DNA of 64,000 nucleotides from Halocynthiibacter sp. SDUM655004 (GCF_026015885.1 NZ_JAPDUG010000002.1:682001-746000), one strand, 5' to 3'; shown: positions 31,997 to 41,736, counted from the stretch's first letter. Program-made: numbers and translations. The notes: generated from the letters alone by a model not told the origin.

Positions 31997-34168
31997 CTAG
32001 GACGGTGCGCTCAGCTTGCCGATTGAAAAGAACATCGTCTCGCCGGAATGGTCGTCTACACCGTCATTGTCCGTCGAAATGAAAGCTTCGCCATCAGAAG
32101 TGATTGCAAGCCCCTCAACCTTATCCAAGACAAAACCAGCCGTCGATGTGAGATCAGGTAGGAGGTCGCGTACCAGTTCCTTCGATACAACCGGAAGCTT
32201 TCCGCCAAGCGGCGCTGGCACCAACTCTTCGAGGGCAACGCGATAAACCTTCTTGTTTTTGGCACGGTAGTCATGCTGGTTGTCACGTTCAACGATGTAG
32301 GCATGATCGCCATAAATGGCCATGTCGCTCAGGCCGACCCAGCCACCTTCGGTACCGTCCAACTGATAACGAACTGCGCCCCATTCATTCGTTTCGATAT
32401 TGTAGGATACGAGCTTAACTTGCCCTTTCGGATCGTCGGCCCATTCGCGCTGCACCGGCATCCAAAGCGTGCTGCCACTACGTGCAATTCCCTCAAAGCC
32501 ATAACGCATTTCAACGGACATGAGCTCTTGGGGCAGCCCAATCTCCTGAGTAATCTCACCTTCTGCATTCACATGGTATAGTGCATGCGGGGTGACGCGA
32601 TCTGTTCGCCCCTCAGATGCGATCCAAAATCCACCTTCGCCATCAGTAGTGATCCCTTCCATGTCGAGCTTTTGGGCGGGGCGGGACATACGCGTTACTG
32701 GTGTCGCTTTGGTAATTCGCGCCGGTTTGGTGCTTGCGTCGATGGTAAAGATTGTCGGTTGATAGCCATAGAAACTATCGTTGACCGCATAAATGGTCCG
32801 GCCCTCGCCCGCGACCATGCCCGATAGCGCGCCCCAACCGATAAGCGTATCTGCGCCTTCGGAAGTGATATGCGGGTAAGCCGCCGGAGCATCTTCGTAC
32901 TGATAAAGCATGACGTGCGCGCGTGCGCCGCCATCTTCGATCAAATCACTCTCGTTTGCGGACACGAGAAGGTTTCGGCTTGGAATTGTCACAAAACCTT
33001 CTGGACCGACACCAGAGGGCAGTAGCTGCTCAAGCACTGGCGCTTTCGGATCGGTAACATCATAAACGCCGACGACGCTCGCGCGCTCCGCACCAACAAA
33101 AACCATCGGCGTATCACCAAACACATCAAACGTTACCGACTCTGGTTCAACCCCTTTTGCGTCCGAGCGTTTGTCAGGATAATGGCCGATTTGAACGATA
33201 GCTTGCTCAAAAGATGCGCCGCTCTCATAGACCTCGCTGCCATCCTTGGAAAATATGGTCCAACCGCGGGAACCGCCTTGGTAATCGCCTTCGTTCGCAG
33301 TTGCGAAATGCGTCTCATCAATCCAAGCGACCGCATCAGGTTCACGCAGGCGGCCTTTCTGGCTTTCTGTGAAAATCAACGCGCCGCGCTCATCTGTGGC
33401 GTCAATGTTTTCAAGGTCAACCGAGCCCGCTGAGAAGTGAGAGATTACTTCCCCGTCGCGATCAACAACCACGAGATGGTTGTTTTCCTGTAGCGTCACC
33501 ACAGTTTCGCCCAGCGCATTGATTGAGACATACTCTGGCTCTGGGTCGCTTGGCGCGATCTCTGCAAGGCCAGTCATCGAGACTGTTTTGAGACTGTCAC
33601 AAGAAGGAATTCCTTCGGTGACATCAAGCATGGCCAGAAACCCGGCGTCGTTCTGAGGGAGAATGCCGTCATTCAGGTCCTCGTCGCGCTCATTTTCGAT
33701 CGCGATGGAAATGAAGCTATTGTCCGGCGATTTCGCAACACTATCCGGCTGGCCACCCAGATCACAGCTGGCAAGCGTTTCTCCGGTTTTGATGCTTATC
33801 GCACGCAGCTCACCAGAGGGTTTCACATAGCTTTCCGATGTGTTGACACCAACGAGTGCGATATCTCCGATCACAACAACCGATGTGGGCTCGCCCTGCA
33901 GATCAATATTGCCAAGCGGTTTGGGCGACTTTGGGTCGGTGATGTCGATCCGACCAAGAACACCAAGCGGGCTGTCGGTGTAAACAAGCGTCATGCCGTC
34001 TTCGGTGGCGGCAATAATCTCTGGAGAAGTTTCGCGGCTTTGATCTTCTCCGGCTGCCATGTTTTGCACAACGGCAAAAGACGCGATGCGGTTGAAGTTC
34101 TTCTCCGCAATCGCAGCTCCGGCGGATAGCGCCAATACAGAAGTAAGGCCAAGCAGTTGGATTTTCAT
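31997..34168 (-). CDS. Secreted esterase-like/phytase-like beta-propeller protein
   Basis: The protein has 723 residues with a Sec signal (LLGLTSVLALSAGAAIAE). The N-terminal two thirds is a repeat of short beta-blades (SPLGVLGRIDITDPKSPKPLG; VVVIGDIALVGVN; SPDNSFISIAIENERDED). The C-terminal third matches the phytase-like esterase domain (KLDMEGITTDGEGGFWIASEGRTDRV; RYGFEGIARSGSTLWMPVQREW; DMAIYGDHAYIVERDNQHDY). It is probably periplasmic or surface exposed and may act in phosphate scavenging, but the reaction is not evident. No operon partner is seen; a terminator separates it from gntR. Confidence 0.8.
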   Translation of the reverse strand: MKIQLLGLTSVLALSAGAAIAEKNFNRIASFAVVQNMAAGEDQSRETSPEIIAATEDGMTLVYTDSPLGVLGRIDITDPKSPKPLGNIDLQGEPTSVVVIGDIALVGVNTSESYVKPSGELRAISIKTGETLASCDLGGQPDSVAKSPDNSFISIAIENERDEDLNDGILPQNDAGFLAMLDVTEGIPSCDSLKTVSMTGLAEIAPSDPEPEYVSINALGETVVTLQENNHLVVVDRDGEVISHFSAGSVDLENIDATDERGALIFTESQKGRLREPDAVAWIDETHFATANEGDYQGGSRGWTIFSKDGSEVYESGASFEQAIVQIGHYPDKRSDAKGVEPESVTFDVFGDTPMVFVGAERASVVGVYDVTDPKAPVLEQLLPSGVGPEGFVTIPSRNLLVSANESDLIEDGGARAHVMLYQYEDAPAAYPHITSEGADTLIGWGALSGMVAGEGRTIYAVNDSFYGYQPTIFTIDASTKPARITKATPVTRMSRPAQKLDMEGITTDGEGGFWIASEGRTDRVTPHALYHVNAEGEITQEIGLPQELMSVEMRYGFEGIARSGSTLWMPVQREWADDPKGQVKLVSYNIETNEWGAVRYQLDGTEGGWVGLSDMAIYGDHAYIVERDNQHDYRAKNKKVYRVALEELVPAPLGGKLPVVSKELVRDLLPDLTSTAGFVLDKVEGLAITSDGEAFISTDNDGVDDHSGETMFFSIGKLSAPS

Positions 34169-34271
34169 TGTGTTCCCTCATTTGAATGATTGCGCTGTGC
34201 CTGAGGGACAACGGAAACAACGAGGTAAACAATTTATGGTGTTTTTGTAAAAATCGCTCGGCCTTGGATCT

Positions 34272-35165
34272 CTACGCGAGCGCCTTCATGCAATCTTTCC
34301 AATTGTATTGCTCTTTAAAGCCAAGGACTTCTCTGATCTTTCGATTGGAGTATAGCGCCTCGTGCGGGCCCAATGCACGCGTGACTTCTACTCCGGAATA
34401 AAACCGCTCAACGATCTCGTCGTTTGTGATGGCAACCGAATTTGAATCGTTTCCTGCATTGAACATCTCAAACCCTAACCCGTCTTTCTTTAGGCATAGG
34501 TCTACAATCTGTCCGAGGTCGCGCGCATCAATATAGCAAAAGATGTTGCGCCGACGCAGTGACGGGTCTTTTTCGAAATCGGCAAATACACCGTACTCAT
34601 GCGGCTCAATGACATTTCCAATCCGCAGACCATAGATATCAATGCCCGAACGCGCTTGGAATGACCGCGCCGTTTTTTCGTTAACAACCTTGGACAACCC
34701 ATAGCTATCCATCGGATTTACATCGTGATCTTCTTCAACAGGGAGCGATTGCGGCTTTACTTCGCCATCCGCAAAGCAAACCCCATACGTGGTTTCGGAA
34801 GAGGCAAAGATGACCTTTTTTATTCCAAGCTTCACCGCTGCTTCGATGACGTTATAGGTTCCAACAGTGTTCACCCGAAAAGTTTCGTGGTCTGGATGAA
34901 CAAGAATGCGCGGCACCGCCGCAAAGTGAACGACCGCGTCAAATGCGGGTGCGCCTGTTCCGGCGTCAAGCTCACCAAAGTTTGCATAGCTCGACAGAAC
35001 GTTAAACATCGAACCAGAGTCGGTAATATCGGCGAGCAAGTCATCGATCCCCTCCTCATTCAACGGCTTAAGGTCTATGTTAACAACGTGGTGCCCCTGA
35101 TCGCGTAGGTAGCGTGTTACGTGCCGACCTGCTTTTCCTGTTCCGCCTGTGAATGCAATTCTCAT
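34272..35165 (-). CDS. NAD(P)-dependent epimerase/dehydratase (extended SDR)
   Basis: The protein has 297 residues. The Rossmann dinucleotide motif TGGTGKAG lies at residues 6-13, VVHFAAVPRI is the NNAG-like strand, and the catalytic YxxxK appears as DSYGLSK near residue 148. SSETTYG supplies the catalytic serine or threonine. The start has GAGGAG upstream. Related proteins oxidise uronic acids or epimerise nucleotide sugars. It lies 103 bases from the phytase-like gene and near a sugar-acid operon, which hints at sugar metabolism without proving it. Confidence 0.85.
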   Translation of the reverse strand: MRIAFTGGTGKAGRHVTRYLRDQGHHVVNIDLKPLNEEGIDDLLADITDSGSMFNVLSSYANFGELDAGTGAPAFDAVVHFAAVPRILVHPDHETFRVNTVGTYNVIEAAVKLGIKKVIFASSETTYGVCFADGEVKPQSLPVEEDHDVNPMDSYGLSKVVNEKTARSFQARSGIDIYGLRIGNVIEPHEYGVFADFEKDPSLRRRNIFCYIDARDLGQIVDLCLKKDGLGFEMFNAGNDSNSVAITNDEIVERFYSGVEVTRALGPHEALYSNRKIREVLGFKEQYNWKDCMKALA

Positions 35166-35312
35166 CTGTTCGTCTCCTCAACTGTCTTGTGCAACATGAT
35201 GTCTGTCGAACGGAACCGCAAGCGCCCCATACAATGAGAAAACGCCGTTATTTTATCAACAAGCTCTTAGTTTAAGTTATACTATCCGCGACCAGACAAA
35301 CGGTGCTTGACC

Positions 35313-35828
35313 ATGACAGCTAAACAAAACCGACCGATCGTCTCTTCGCGGCACCTTGCAGAGGGCGAAGGGCGAGCATCTTCCGAATATGAATTCGGCC
35401 TTATTGTGGCCTACAACGCGTTTACCCGATGGATACAACGCTGCATGGCAGCTGCGGGTTTTCCGGAACTTAGCGCGACTGAAATTTTGGTTCTTCACAA
35501 TACGAACCATCGGGACCGCAAGAAGCGTCTCACCGATATCGCATTTTTATTGAATATCGAAGACACGCACACCATCACATACGCATTGCGCAAACTTGTA
35601 AAACTCGAGCTTTTGACCACGGAGAAGCGCGGCAAAGAGGTCTTTTACGCAACATCCGAAGCCGGTCAACAAGCCTGCGCAGCCTACCGTGACATCAGAA
35701 ATCAGTGCCTTGTTGACGGGCTCAACCACACTGGTTTGTCAGATGATGATCTTGCCGAGATGGCAAAAGCCTTGCGGTTGTTGTCTGGCCACTATGACCA
35801 AGCAAGCCGATCCGCGTCGTCGTTGTGA
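35313..35828 (+). CDS. MarR-like winged-helix transcriptional regulator
   Basis: The protein has 171 residues from the ATG at 35313; a TTG two codons earlier is possible. The winged helix contains ELSATEILVLHNTNHRDRKKRLTDIAFLLNIEDTHTITYALRKLVKLELLTTEKRGKEVFYATSEAG (in blocks), and helices on either side would form the dimer interface. The gene lies 68 bases upstream of pxpB on the same strand and could regulate the 5-oxoprolinase operon. Confidence 0.82.
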   Translation: MTAKQNRPIVSSRHLAEGEGRASSEYEFGLIVAYNAFTRWIQRCMAAAGFPELSATEILVLHNTNHRDRKKRLTDIAFLLNIEDTHTITYALRKLVKLELLTTEKRGKEVFYATSEAGQQACAAYRDIRNQCLVDGLNHTGLSDDDLAEMAKALRLLSGHYDQASRSASSL

Positions 35829-35896
35829 AGGCCTCATTGTCAAAACGTTGATAAATTGTCATTATGTGAAACCCAACGATAAAAGGCAGCGCGCAA

Positions 35897-36673
35897 ATGC
35901 CCTCACCAAGTCAACCATTGCTGCGAGACGTCGGCCTGTCAGGGCTATTAGTGACGTTTTCAGACACGCTCACAGACGGGGCAAACAGCGCCGCCCTTGC
36001 TTTCAGAGCCGCAATTGACAGCGCCGATGTTGAAGGCATTCTGGAAACAACGACTTCACTCACATCGGTATTGATATCATTCGATATTTCGCTTTTGTCG
36101 CGAGATGATCTACGCGTGTGCGTTCTTGAGATGCTGGGCGAGCAAGATTGGGAAGCTGCCCCACTGCCAACGCCGCATAAGCTTTGGCACATTCCGGCGT
36201 GTTTCGCCGGTGAATATGCCCCACAACTCGGAGAAGCCGCAGAACTTGCAGGTATCTCGGAGGCACGCGCCATACAAGAGATTGAGGCAACGACCCTGCG
36301 TGTCATGACTTTGGGTTTTGCTCCTGGGCAACCATATCTCGGCAGTCTGCCTGACAATTGGAACATACCTCGCCAAACGGGGCTGACAAAAAGCGTACCA
36401 CGAGGCGCAGTCACGGTCGCAATTCGCCAGATCACAACGTTCACAAACTCCGCTCCAACTGGATGGCGGCAGATTGGCCAAATGGCATTTGAAAACTTCA
36501 GCATAGATGGCAAAACGCCAATTGCGCTGACACCAGGCGACGAAGTCAGGTTTCACGCTATTTCCGAGCGCACGTTTGCAAAACTGCTTCAAAACCCAGG
36601 CGCTCCCTACTCCGACCTCCCCGGAACGCCATCAGGCAATGGCGGAGCAAGCTTTGAGGTCGTCGGCGTATGA
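35897..36673 (+). CDS. pxpB: 5-oxoprolinase subunit B (KipI family)
   Basis: The protein has 258 residues with the allophanate hydrolase subunit 1 or KipI fold, containing VCVLEMLGEQDWEAA, HKLWHIPACFAGEYAPQLGE, MTLGFAPGQPYLGSLP and IPRQTGLTKSVPRGAVTVA. With PxpC and PxpA it forms a prokaryotic 5-oxoprolinase that opens 5-oxo-L-proline to glutamate using ATP. The stop overlaps the pxpC start by four bases. Confidence 0.92.
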   Translation: MPSPSQPLLRDVGLSGLLVTFSDTLTDGANSAALAFRAAIDSADVEGILETTTSLTSVLISFDISLLSRDDLRVCVLEMLGEQDWEAAPLPTPHKLWHIPACFAGEYAPQLGEAAELAGISEARAIQEIEATTLRVMTLGFAPGQPYLGSLPDNWNIPRQTGLTKSVPRGAVTVAIRQITTFTNSAPTGWRQIGQMAFENFSIDGKTPIALTPGDEVRFHAISERTFAKLLQNPGAPYSDLPGTPSGNGGASFEVVGV

Positions 36674-37692
36674 CCAGACTTTTTGTTCGAAACATTGGCC
36701 CTCTCGCAACCATTCAGGATTTGGGAAGAACTGGTGTCATTGCCAAAGGACTCTCGCGCGGAGGTGCCGCCGATCCCGTTGCGCATGTCGAAGGCTCCGC
36801 GCTGCTAAACCAAAGCACCGACAACGCCTCGCTAGAAATGGCAGGGTTCGGAGGGACGTTCGAGGCGCAGGGTACGGTTTACATTGCCCTAACCGGCGCA
36901 CCGATGAGTGCCTCAATAGATGGCCGACCTATCAAATGGAACTCTAGCCACAAGCTGAACGATGGAGAAACCCTGTCCATCGGCTCTGCATTGTCTGGAA
37001 CTTACGGATATCTGCATGTTGGCGGCGGGTTTCAAACGCCATGTTTTCTAGGAAGCCGGTCTGCGCATCTAACTGCTGGAATTGGTAAGCGTGTCGAAAC
37101 AGGTGAAAACCTACCTGTTGGATCATACAACGCGGAGGGCTTCATTAGCTCCACCCTTGATAGCGACAGACGGTTTGGCGGTGGAAAGGTACGCATTTTA
37201 CCCTCGGTGCACACCGCGCTGTTTTCAGAAGAAGAACGACAGAGGTTCACGCAGACCAGCTTCACGCGGTCCATCAATAGCAATCGCCAAGGGGCCGAAC
37301 TTGTCTATGATGGCGAAGGGTTCACCACGAAATCAGCTCTCTCTATCCTGTCTGAGCCGATGTTTGCGGGAGACATTCAAATGACCGGCGCGGGAAAGCC
37401 TTTTGTGCTCTTGCCGGAGTGTCAGACGACGGGTGGATACCCAAGAATTGGGATGGTTCTACCAGATGATTTACCGACTATAGCGCAGGCACCAGTTGGT
37501 ACAGAACTTCGCTTTCGCTTCATAGACTATGAAGAAGCAAAACAGGTGCATAGGCCGGTTGACGTTCTTTACAAATCGCTTCGATCGAAAGTGAGACCGC
37601 TGCTTCGGGATCCAAATGACATCAAAGACTTGCTAGGGTATCAACTCATTAGTGGAGCCATAACAGGCTGGGACACGGAAAACGGAGGCTAA
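36670..37692 (+). CDS. pxpC: 5-oxoprolinase subunit C (biotin-dependent carboxyltransferase-like)
   Basis: The protein has 340 residues of the KipA or allophanate hydrolase subunit 2 family: RNIGPLATIQDLGRTGVIAKGLSRGGAADPVAH (two blocks), LEMAGFGGTFEAQG, GYLHVGGGFQTPCFLGSRSAHLTAGIG and the conserved VLLPECQTTGGYPRIGMV. It overlaps pxpB at its start and ends one base before pxpA. Confidence 0.92.
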   Translation: MTRLFVRNIGPLATIQDLGRTGVIAKGLSRGGAADPVAHVEGSALLNQSTDNASLEMAGFGGTFEAQGTVYIALTGAPMSASIDGRPIKWNSSHKLNDGETLSIGSALSGTYGYLHVGGGFQTPCFLGSRSAHLTAGIGKRVETGENLPVGSYNAEGFISSTLDSDRRFGGGKVRILPSVHTALFSEEERQRFTQTSFTRSINSNRQGAELVYDGEGFTTKSALSILSEPMFAGDIQMTGAGKPFVLLPECQTTGGYPRIGMVLPDDLPTIAQAPVGTELRFRFIDYEEAKQVHRPVDVLYKSLRSKVRPLLRDPNDIKDLLGYQLISGAITGWDTENGG

Positions 37693-37693
37693 A

Positions 37694-38473
37694 ATGGCTC
37701 AACTGATCGATCTAAACGCGGATATGGGCGAGTCTTTTGGCGACTGGACCATGGGGAATGATGAAGCACTGCTAAATGTCGTTACCTCCGCCAATATAGC
37801 GTGCGGATTTCATGCTGGTGACCCAGATGTGATGGCAAAGACAATGGCCCGTGCGCATGAGAATGGTGTGGGCATCGGCGCGCACCCCGGCTTTCCAGAC
37901 TTGCAAGGTTTTGGTCGTCGGCGCATGTCGATTACGCCAAATACGCTGGCCAATATGGTCCGGTATCAGCTAGGTGCCGCGCGCGCGATGGCGGCGGCCC
38001 AAGGGCTAAAGGTCCGGCACTTTAAACTCCATGGCGCGCTGTCAAATATGGCATCCGAAGATAAAGACATTGCGCGTACCTGCTATGAAGCTGCGCTGAG
38101 CGTTGATCCAGATATTATCCTTGTAGTTCTTGCCGCAACTCCGATGCAGGAGGTTGCTCAAGAGCTTCGAGCGCGGTGGGCCGCTGAAGTTTTCGCAGAT
38201 CGAGCATACAACGACGACGCAACGCTTGTTGATCGGTCCATTGATGGGGCGGTTATACATGATCCTGAACTCGCGAGTTCACGGATACTTGCGATGCTTG
38301 AGGAAGGCGCAATAATTTCCGAAAGCGGAAAACGTATCCCGACTCCTATCGACACGATATGCACCCATGGTGACACAGAAAACGCTTTGGAAATTGCGCG
38401 ACAACTTCGCAAGAAGCTCAAAAGTGCGGGATTTACGCTAGCACCGATGGAAGGCACAGGTAAGGCAGGCTAG
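37694..38473 (+). CDS. pxpA: 5-oxoprolinase subunit A (LamB/YcsF family)
   Basis: The protein has 259 residues: IDLNADMGESFGDWTMGNDEALL, SANIACGFHAGDPDVMAKTM, GIGAHPGFPDLQGFGRR, VRHFKLHGALSNMA and TICTHGDTENALEIAR, the complete LamB/YcsF signature set. It completes pxpBCA. Its last four bases overlap the stop of the convergent acyltransferase gene. Confidence 0.93.
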   Translation: MAQLIDLNADMGESFGDWTMGNDEALLNVVTSANIACGFHAGDPDVMAKTMARAHENGVGIGAHPGFPDLQGFGRRRMSITPNTLANMVRYQLGAARAMAAAQGLKVRHFKLHGALSNMASEDKDIARTCYEAALSVDPDIILVVLAATPMQEVAQELRARWAAEVFADRAYNDDATLVDRSIDGAVIHDPELASSRILAMLEEGAIISESGKRIPTPIDTICTHGDTENALEIARQLRKKLKSAGFTLAPMEGTGKAG

Positions 38474-38988
38474 AGCTGCTCCAAATACTCTTCTTCGGTA
38501 AAAATCGTAGCTTTGTCTTTCGGGTTGGTCAGGTCCACCTCAACAATCCGGCGCGTGCCGCTATTTTCAAGAACGCGGCGAAAGCGAAACTGTCCGTCGG
38601 TGAACTGCCCCGGCACCATAGTCCAACGGCTTATGCTAGCGGTTAACCCTTTGTAAGGTGCGACTATGTCGATGATCCAGCGACGATCACCAGAGTTCCA
38701 ATCCTCGTCTTTCAAAATCTCGCCGGAGACATAACGGCGCTCCGCGTCGGCACTCATGTTGGCCCAAGTCAGTAGACCGCGCGGGATACCATCAAAACGG
38801 AAAACCTGAAATTGCTTCAGTGCAATCGGCTGCTCAAAAGCCGCTCGCATGTTCGCGACGCTCATGCGCGCATGCCACGGGCTCCGAAAAGCAAGAAACA
38901 TGAAGTCGCCGTAAATACGAAGCGTTTCAGCAGAGGGGGCCTCGGAGGCAGGAATATCGCGGCCGGCAGAATCTTGTAGTTTGCTCAT
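38470..38988 (-). CDS. HlyC-like toxin-activating lysine acyltransferase
   Basis: The protein has 172 residues matching the RTX toxin-activating acyltransferase family. FMFLAFRSPWHARMSVANMRAAFEQPIALKQFQVFR (two blocks) holds the catalytic-type histidine of SPWH. RGLLTWANMSADAERRYVSGEIL and the highly conserved DWNSGDRRWIIDIVAPYKG follow. HlyC enzymes move a fatty acyl group from acyl carrier protein to toxin lysines. There is no RTX structural gene here; the upstream partner is a Hint-domain protein whose last bases overlap this start (ATGA). The target is therefore unknown and may be that Hint protein or a toxin elsewhere. Confidence 0.85.
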   Translation of the reverse strand: MSKLQDSAGRDIPASEAPSAETLRIYGDFMFLAFRSPWHARMSVANMRAAFEQPIALKQFQVFRFDGIPRGLLTWANMSADAERRYVSGEILKDEDWNSGDRRWIIDIVAPYKGLTASISRWTMVPGQFTDGQFRFRRVLENSGTRRIVEVDLTNPKDKATIFTEEEYLEQL

Positions 38989-39983
38989 GATTGCGAGGCG
39001 GCCTTCTTAACATCGATTTGTTCAATTTCACGAAGCAGACTGCCCTCAAATCCTTTGAGGGGCAAACGCGCAGGTGGGCCAAAGCCCTCTGGGTTTTGCA
39101 TCAGTTCTGGAAACAATGCCTCGAGTTCGGCAACGGTACCGGCATTCAACGTATCCAAAACATAATCGCCTGGGAAAAAGCTCTCGGTCGCCGCACCATT
39201 GGTTAACATGATCTCGTGGCGGTCAAACAAAACATGGAAATACTCGACATCGTCAATGTCACTTGCGACACGGATATCGGTATCATTCACAAGGCTTTTA
39301 GCTGAAACAAGTATTTCGCTTTCGCCGAAAAAAAGCTCTGCTTTGCTGCTCGATAAAAGGACACGGTGCTGTGGAGAAACAAGGAGATCGCTGGTCGGGG
39401 TATTATTGCCAAGCGCGCCAGCGGAAATCCTGATGGGGCGAAGTTCGGGAAGGTGCTCAAGGTCTGTTCCATTCAGAGTTCTTGAACCAATCCATTTGAC
39501 TGGTTTCAGACCTGAATCCACGGTCTGGACCAAGTCACCGACTTCGAGGTCTTCAACAAGCGTCAAACCGTTCTGGGTTTGAATTTCGGTTCCACGTTGA
39601 ACGCAGATAGCGATATTGATCGTGACAAGATCGGCGTCAAATTCGTCATCGTCTGGGTCGTTGGGATCATTGTAACTATAGCCTGTAACGGTAAATGTTA
39701 TTACCGCTCCACCATTGGCGACGATCGCAGCTGTGTGTGCAGAGAAATCAAACGTCAGTATTCCATTTGCATCAATCGTAGGAGTTCCATAAGCCGTCGT
39801 GCTTAAGTCAGAGACAAAGTACTCATCGGATTCTGCACCACCTGATCCCAGTCCATCAGCATCTAGATCAAAGTCACCAGTTACCAGAAGGTCGGATTTC
39901 TGAACATCGAACGTCCATTCAGCAACACTTCCGAGGCCGCTTCCAACCGCATTACCGGAGACCTCTGTAATATTATAACCCAT
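38985..39983 (-). CDS. Hint-domain protein coupled to an HlyC-like acyltransferase
   Basis: The protein has 332 residues. Residues 1-125 form an acidic, beta-rich region (DFDLDADGLGSGGAESDEY; SYNDPNDPDDDEFDADL) that may be a calcium-binding secreted module. The Hint domain begins at CVQRGTEIQTQNGLTLVEDL near residue 128 and contains VKWIGSRTL, ELRPIRISAGALGN, LLVSPQHRVLL, VEYFHVLFDRHEIMLTNGA and ESFFPGDYVL. The domain ends near 270; a short tail follows. No Sec signal is seen, so a type I or other route is possible. It overlaps the acyltransferase gene by four bases. Confidence 0.85.
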   Translation of the reverse strand: MGYNITEVSGNAVGSGLGSVAEWTFDVQKSDLLVTGDFDLDADGLGSGGAESDEYFVSDLSTTAYGTPTIDANGILTFDFSAHTAAIVANGGAVITFTVTGYSYNDPNDPDDDEFDADLVTINIAICVQRGTEIQTQNGLTLVEDLEVGDLVQTVDSGLKPVKWIGSRTLNGTDLEHLPELRPIRISAGALGNNTPTSDLLVSPQHRVLLSSSKAELFFGESEILVSAKSLVNDTDIRVASDIDDVEYFHVLFDRHEIMLTNGAATESFFPGDYVLDTLNAGTVAELEALFPELMQNPEGFGPPARLPLKGFEGSLLREIEQIDVKKAASQS

Positions 39984-40118
39984 ATTCTCGCTACTCTTAC
40001 GCTATCTGGAACACCATATTATGCCATCACCACGCACATATACCAAATTCCTGTCCAAAATGCGGCATTACAATCACTCCGATGGTGCACCGCGTATTTG
40101 ATGCAACACTTAAAGCAA

Positions 40119-40862
40119 CTAAGACCCCGTGAGGAACACAAGAACCACCGAGCCGATTGCCAAAACCGCATATGGCAGCATGCTCGCGTGGAACCAAGAA
40201 CTTGGGTCGCGATACCCTACGTTAACCGCAATATTTGACGCTAAGTTCAGCGTCAGATGCAACAGGATAGCAGGAAGTATTGAGCCCCCGGAAAGGGTAT
40301 AGGCCGCACCGATAATCACAGAATACAACATCACGTGAACCAGAAACGCGGGGAGCGATATTTTTGCGTGAGGTGAATCAATTCCCCAAAGCGGAAGGTG
40401 CCAAACCGCCCAGACCACACCAACCGCAAGCGAGGCAACAAGCCATCCGAATTGCGGCGCTAACTGCTCCTGCATAAAGCCGCGCCAGCCCAATTCTTCA
40501 CCCAGCGGACCGAGCAGAAGATTAAACACGACCATGCCCACAAGAGCGCCCACTCCGATCTTGCTCGCCTTTTCCGGCGCGCGTTTTCGCATAAGGAACA
40601 AAACCACAAGCGGAGATAAAACGAGGAGCCAAGCAGACATAGGTACGCCCGAAACTTTGACGGCGCGCCCAAGCAGCTCAATAAGATTGCCGTTCGCATA
40701 GCTCAAAATCATCGCCGCAAGTGACGGGCCCCACACCATAACGAGCCAGAACGGTAACCCTTTCAGATTGTCGGGGCTTCGCGCGAAAGGGAGCACGAAA
40801 ATACAAGCAAACCCTAATAGCGAAATAGCAAAAGTGAGGGCAAGAAATTGAAATACGATCAT
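40119..40862 (-). CDS. CPBP family intramembrane metalloprotease
   Basis: This 247-residue membrane protein has several hydrophobic helices (LVMVWGPSLAAMILSYANG; SAWLLVLSPLVVLFLM; VGVVWAVWHLPLWG). The active-site motifs of the CAAX/Rce1-like family are present: GEELGWRG with the paired glutamates near residue 123, WHLPLWG with a metal histidine, and ILLHLTLN. The substrate is unknown; family members act in prenyl protein processing or bacteriocin self-protection. It stands alone between convergent and parallel neighbours. Confidence 0.85.
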   Translation of the reverse strand: MIVFQFLALTFAISLLGFACIFVLPFARSPDNLKGLPFWLVMVWGPSLAAMILSYANGNLIELLGRAVKVSGVPMSAWLLVLSPLVVLFLMRKRAPEKASKIGVGALVGMVVFNLLLGPLGEELGWRGFMQEQLAPQFGWLVASLAVGVVWAVWHLPLWGIDSPHAKISLPAFLVHVMLYSVIIGAAYTLSGGSILPAILLHLTLNLASNIAVNVGYRDPSSWFHASMLPYAVLAIGSVVLVFLTGS

Positions 40863-40944
40863 AAAATGGTCCAGTTAAATCAACGTCGCATAGTGTTGTT
40901 CAAATTCCGAAGGATTGCAGCCATTTAATTTCGGAAGCGTTGTT

Positions 40945-41736
40945 TTACTGCTCGGTATGGCGATTTTGTCGATCCACGGCCGATGGGGTTAATTCGTCGA
41001 AGTAATCGCGATGTTGATTGTGCAGCGCATCAAGAGCCTTGAAAATGGACTGACAGTGTTCTCTGACAAGCTGGGATGCTCGATCACTTTCACCAGCAAC
41101 AACAGCTTTAAAAATAGCCTGATGCTCGGAAAACAGAACCGTGGGATGCCCATCAACTCGAAGCGAAATACCCCGCAATCGGTCGAGATGGGCCTTCTCT
41201 CGATCTAAAGCCGCTTCGACGCGCATCAGGTCGGTCGCTTTTGCCAACAAACCGTGAAACTCGTCATCCAAAGCATGAAAGCCCTGAAAGTCTTCATTTT
41301 CTGCGGCAATTTTCTGCTGCTGCAGGTTACCTTCTAAGGCTGCAATGACTTGGCTGCTTATCCCTTTTGTGGCGAGTTTTTGCACCACTGCGACTTCAAT
41401 TGCTTCTCGCAAGAATTGCGCTTCGTGAATCCTTTCGCGGCTCAACTTTGCAACAAAACTCCCACGGCTTGGTAAGGTCTTTATGAGCCCCTCTTCGCGC
41501 AGTTTTTGAAAGGCTTCGCGAACGGGGGTTCGACTTGCCCCCAACATCGAGGCAACTTCGCTTTCGGAGATCGAAGCGCCTGGGGCAAGCTGCATGCTCT
41601 GAATATGCCGTCGGAGTAGCCCGTAAATCTGACCGCCCGCGCGGTGCAATGTATCTATTCGCGGGAGTTCCAAGTCCCGCACAGACATTGAGGGGACAAA
41701 AGGAAGCTGTGAGTGATTTTGTCTGTTTTCAGCCAA
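40945..41736 (-). CDS. GntR family (FCD subfamily) regulator
   Basis: The protein has 263 residues from a TTG with AGGCG upstream; an internal ATG at 41688 would give 247. The winged helix (GASISESEVASMLGASRTPVREAFQKLREEGLIKTLPSRGSF, in blocks) is followed by an FCD domain ([39 protein letters not shown]). It is divergent from two Gfo/Idh/MocA oxidoreductase genes and probably controls them. Confidence 0.9.
   Translation of the reverse strand: MAENRQNHSQLPFVPSMSVRDLELPRIDTLHRAGGQIYGLLRRHIQSMQLAPGASISESEVASMLGASRTPVREAFQKLREEGLIKTLPSRGSFVAKLSRERIHEAQFLREAIEVAVVQKLATKGISSQVIAALEGNLQQQKIAAENEDFQGFHALDDEFHGLLAKATDLMRVEAALDREKAHLDRLRGISLRVDGHPTVLFSEHQAIFKAVVAGESDRASQLVREHCQSIFKALDALHNQHRDYFDELTPSAVDRQNRHTEQ

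Noticed and set aside
35911-36513. 200-codon minus-strand frame opposite pxpB
   Set aside because: PxpB matches its family along its whole length; the reverse frame has a Ser/Arg-rich composition and no start signal.
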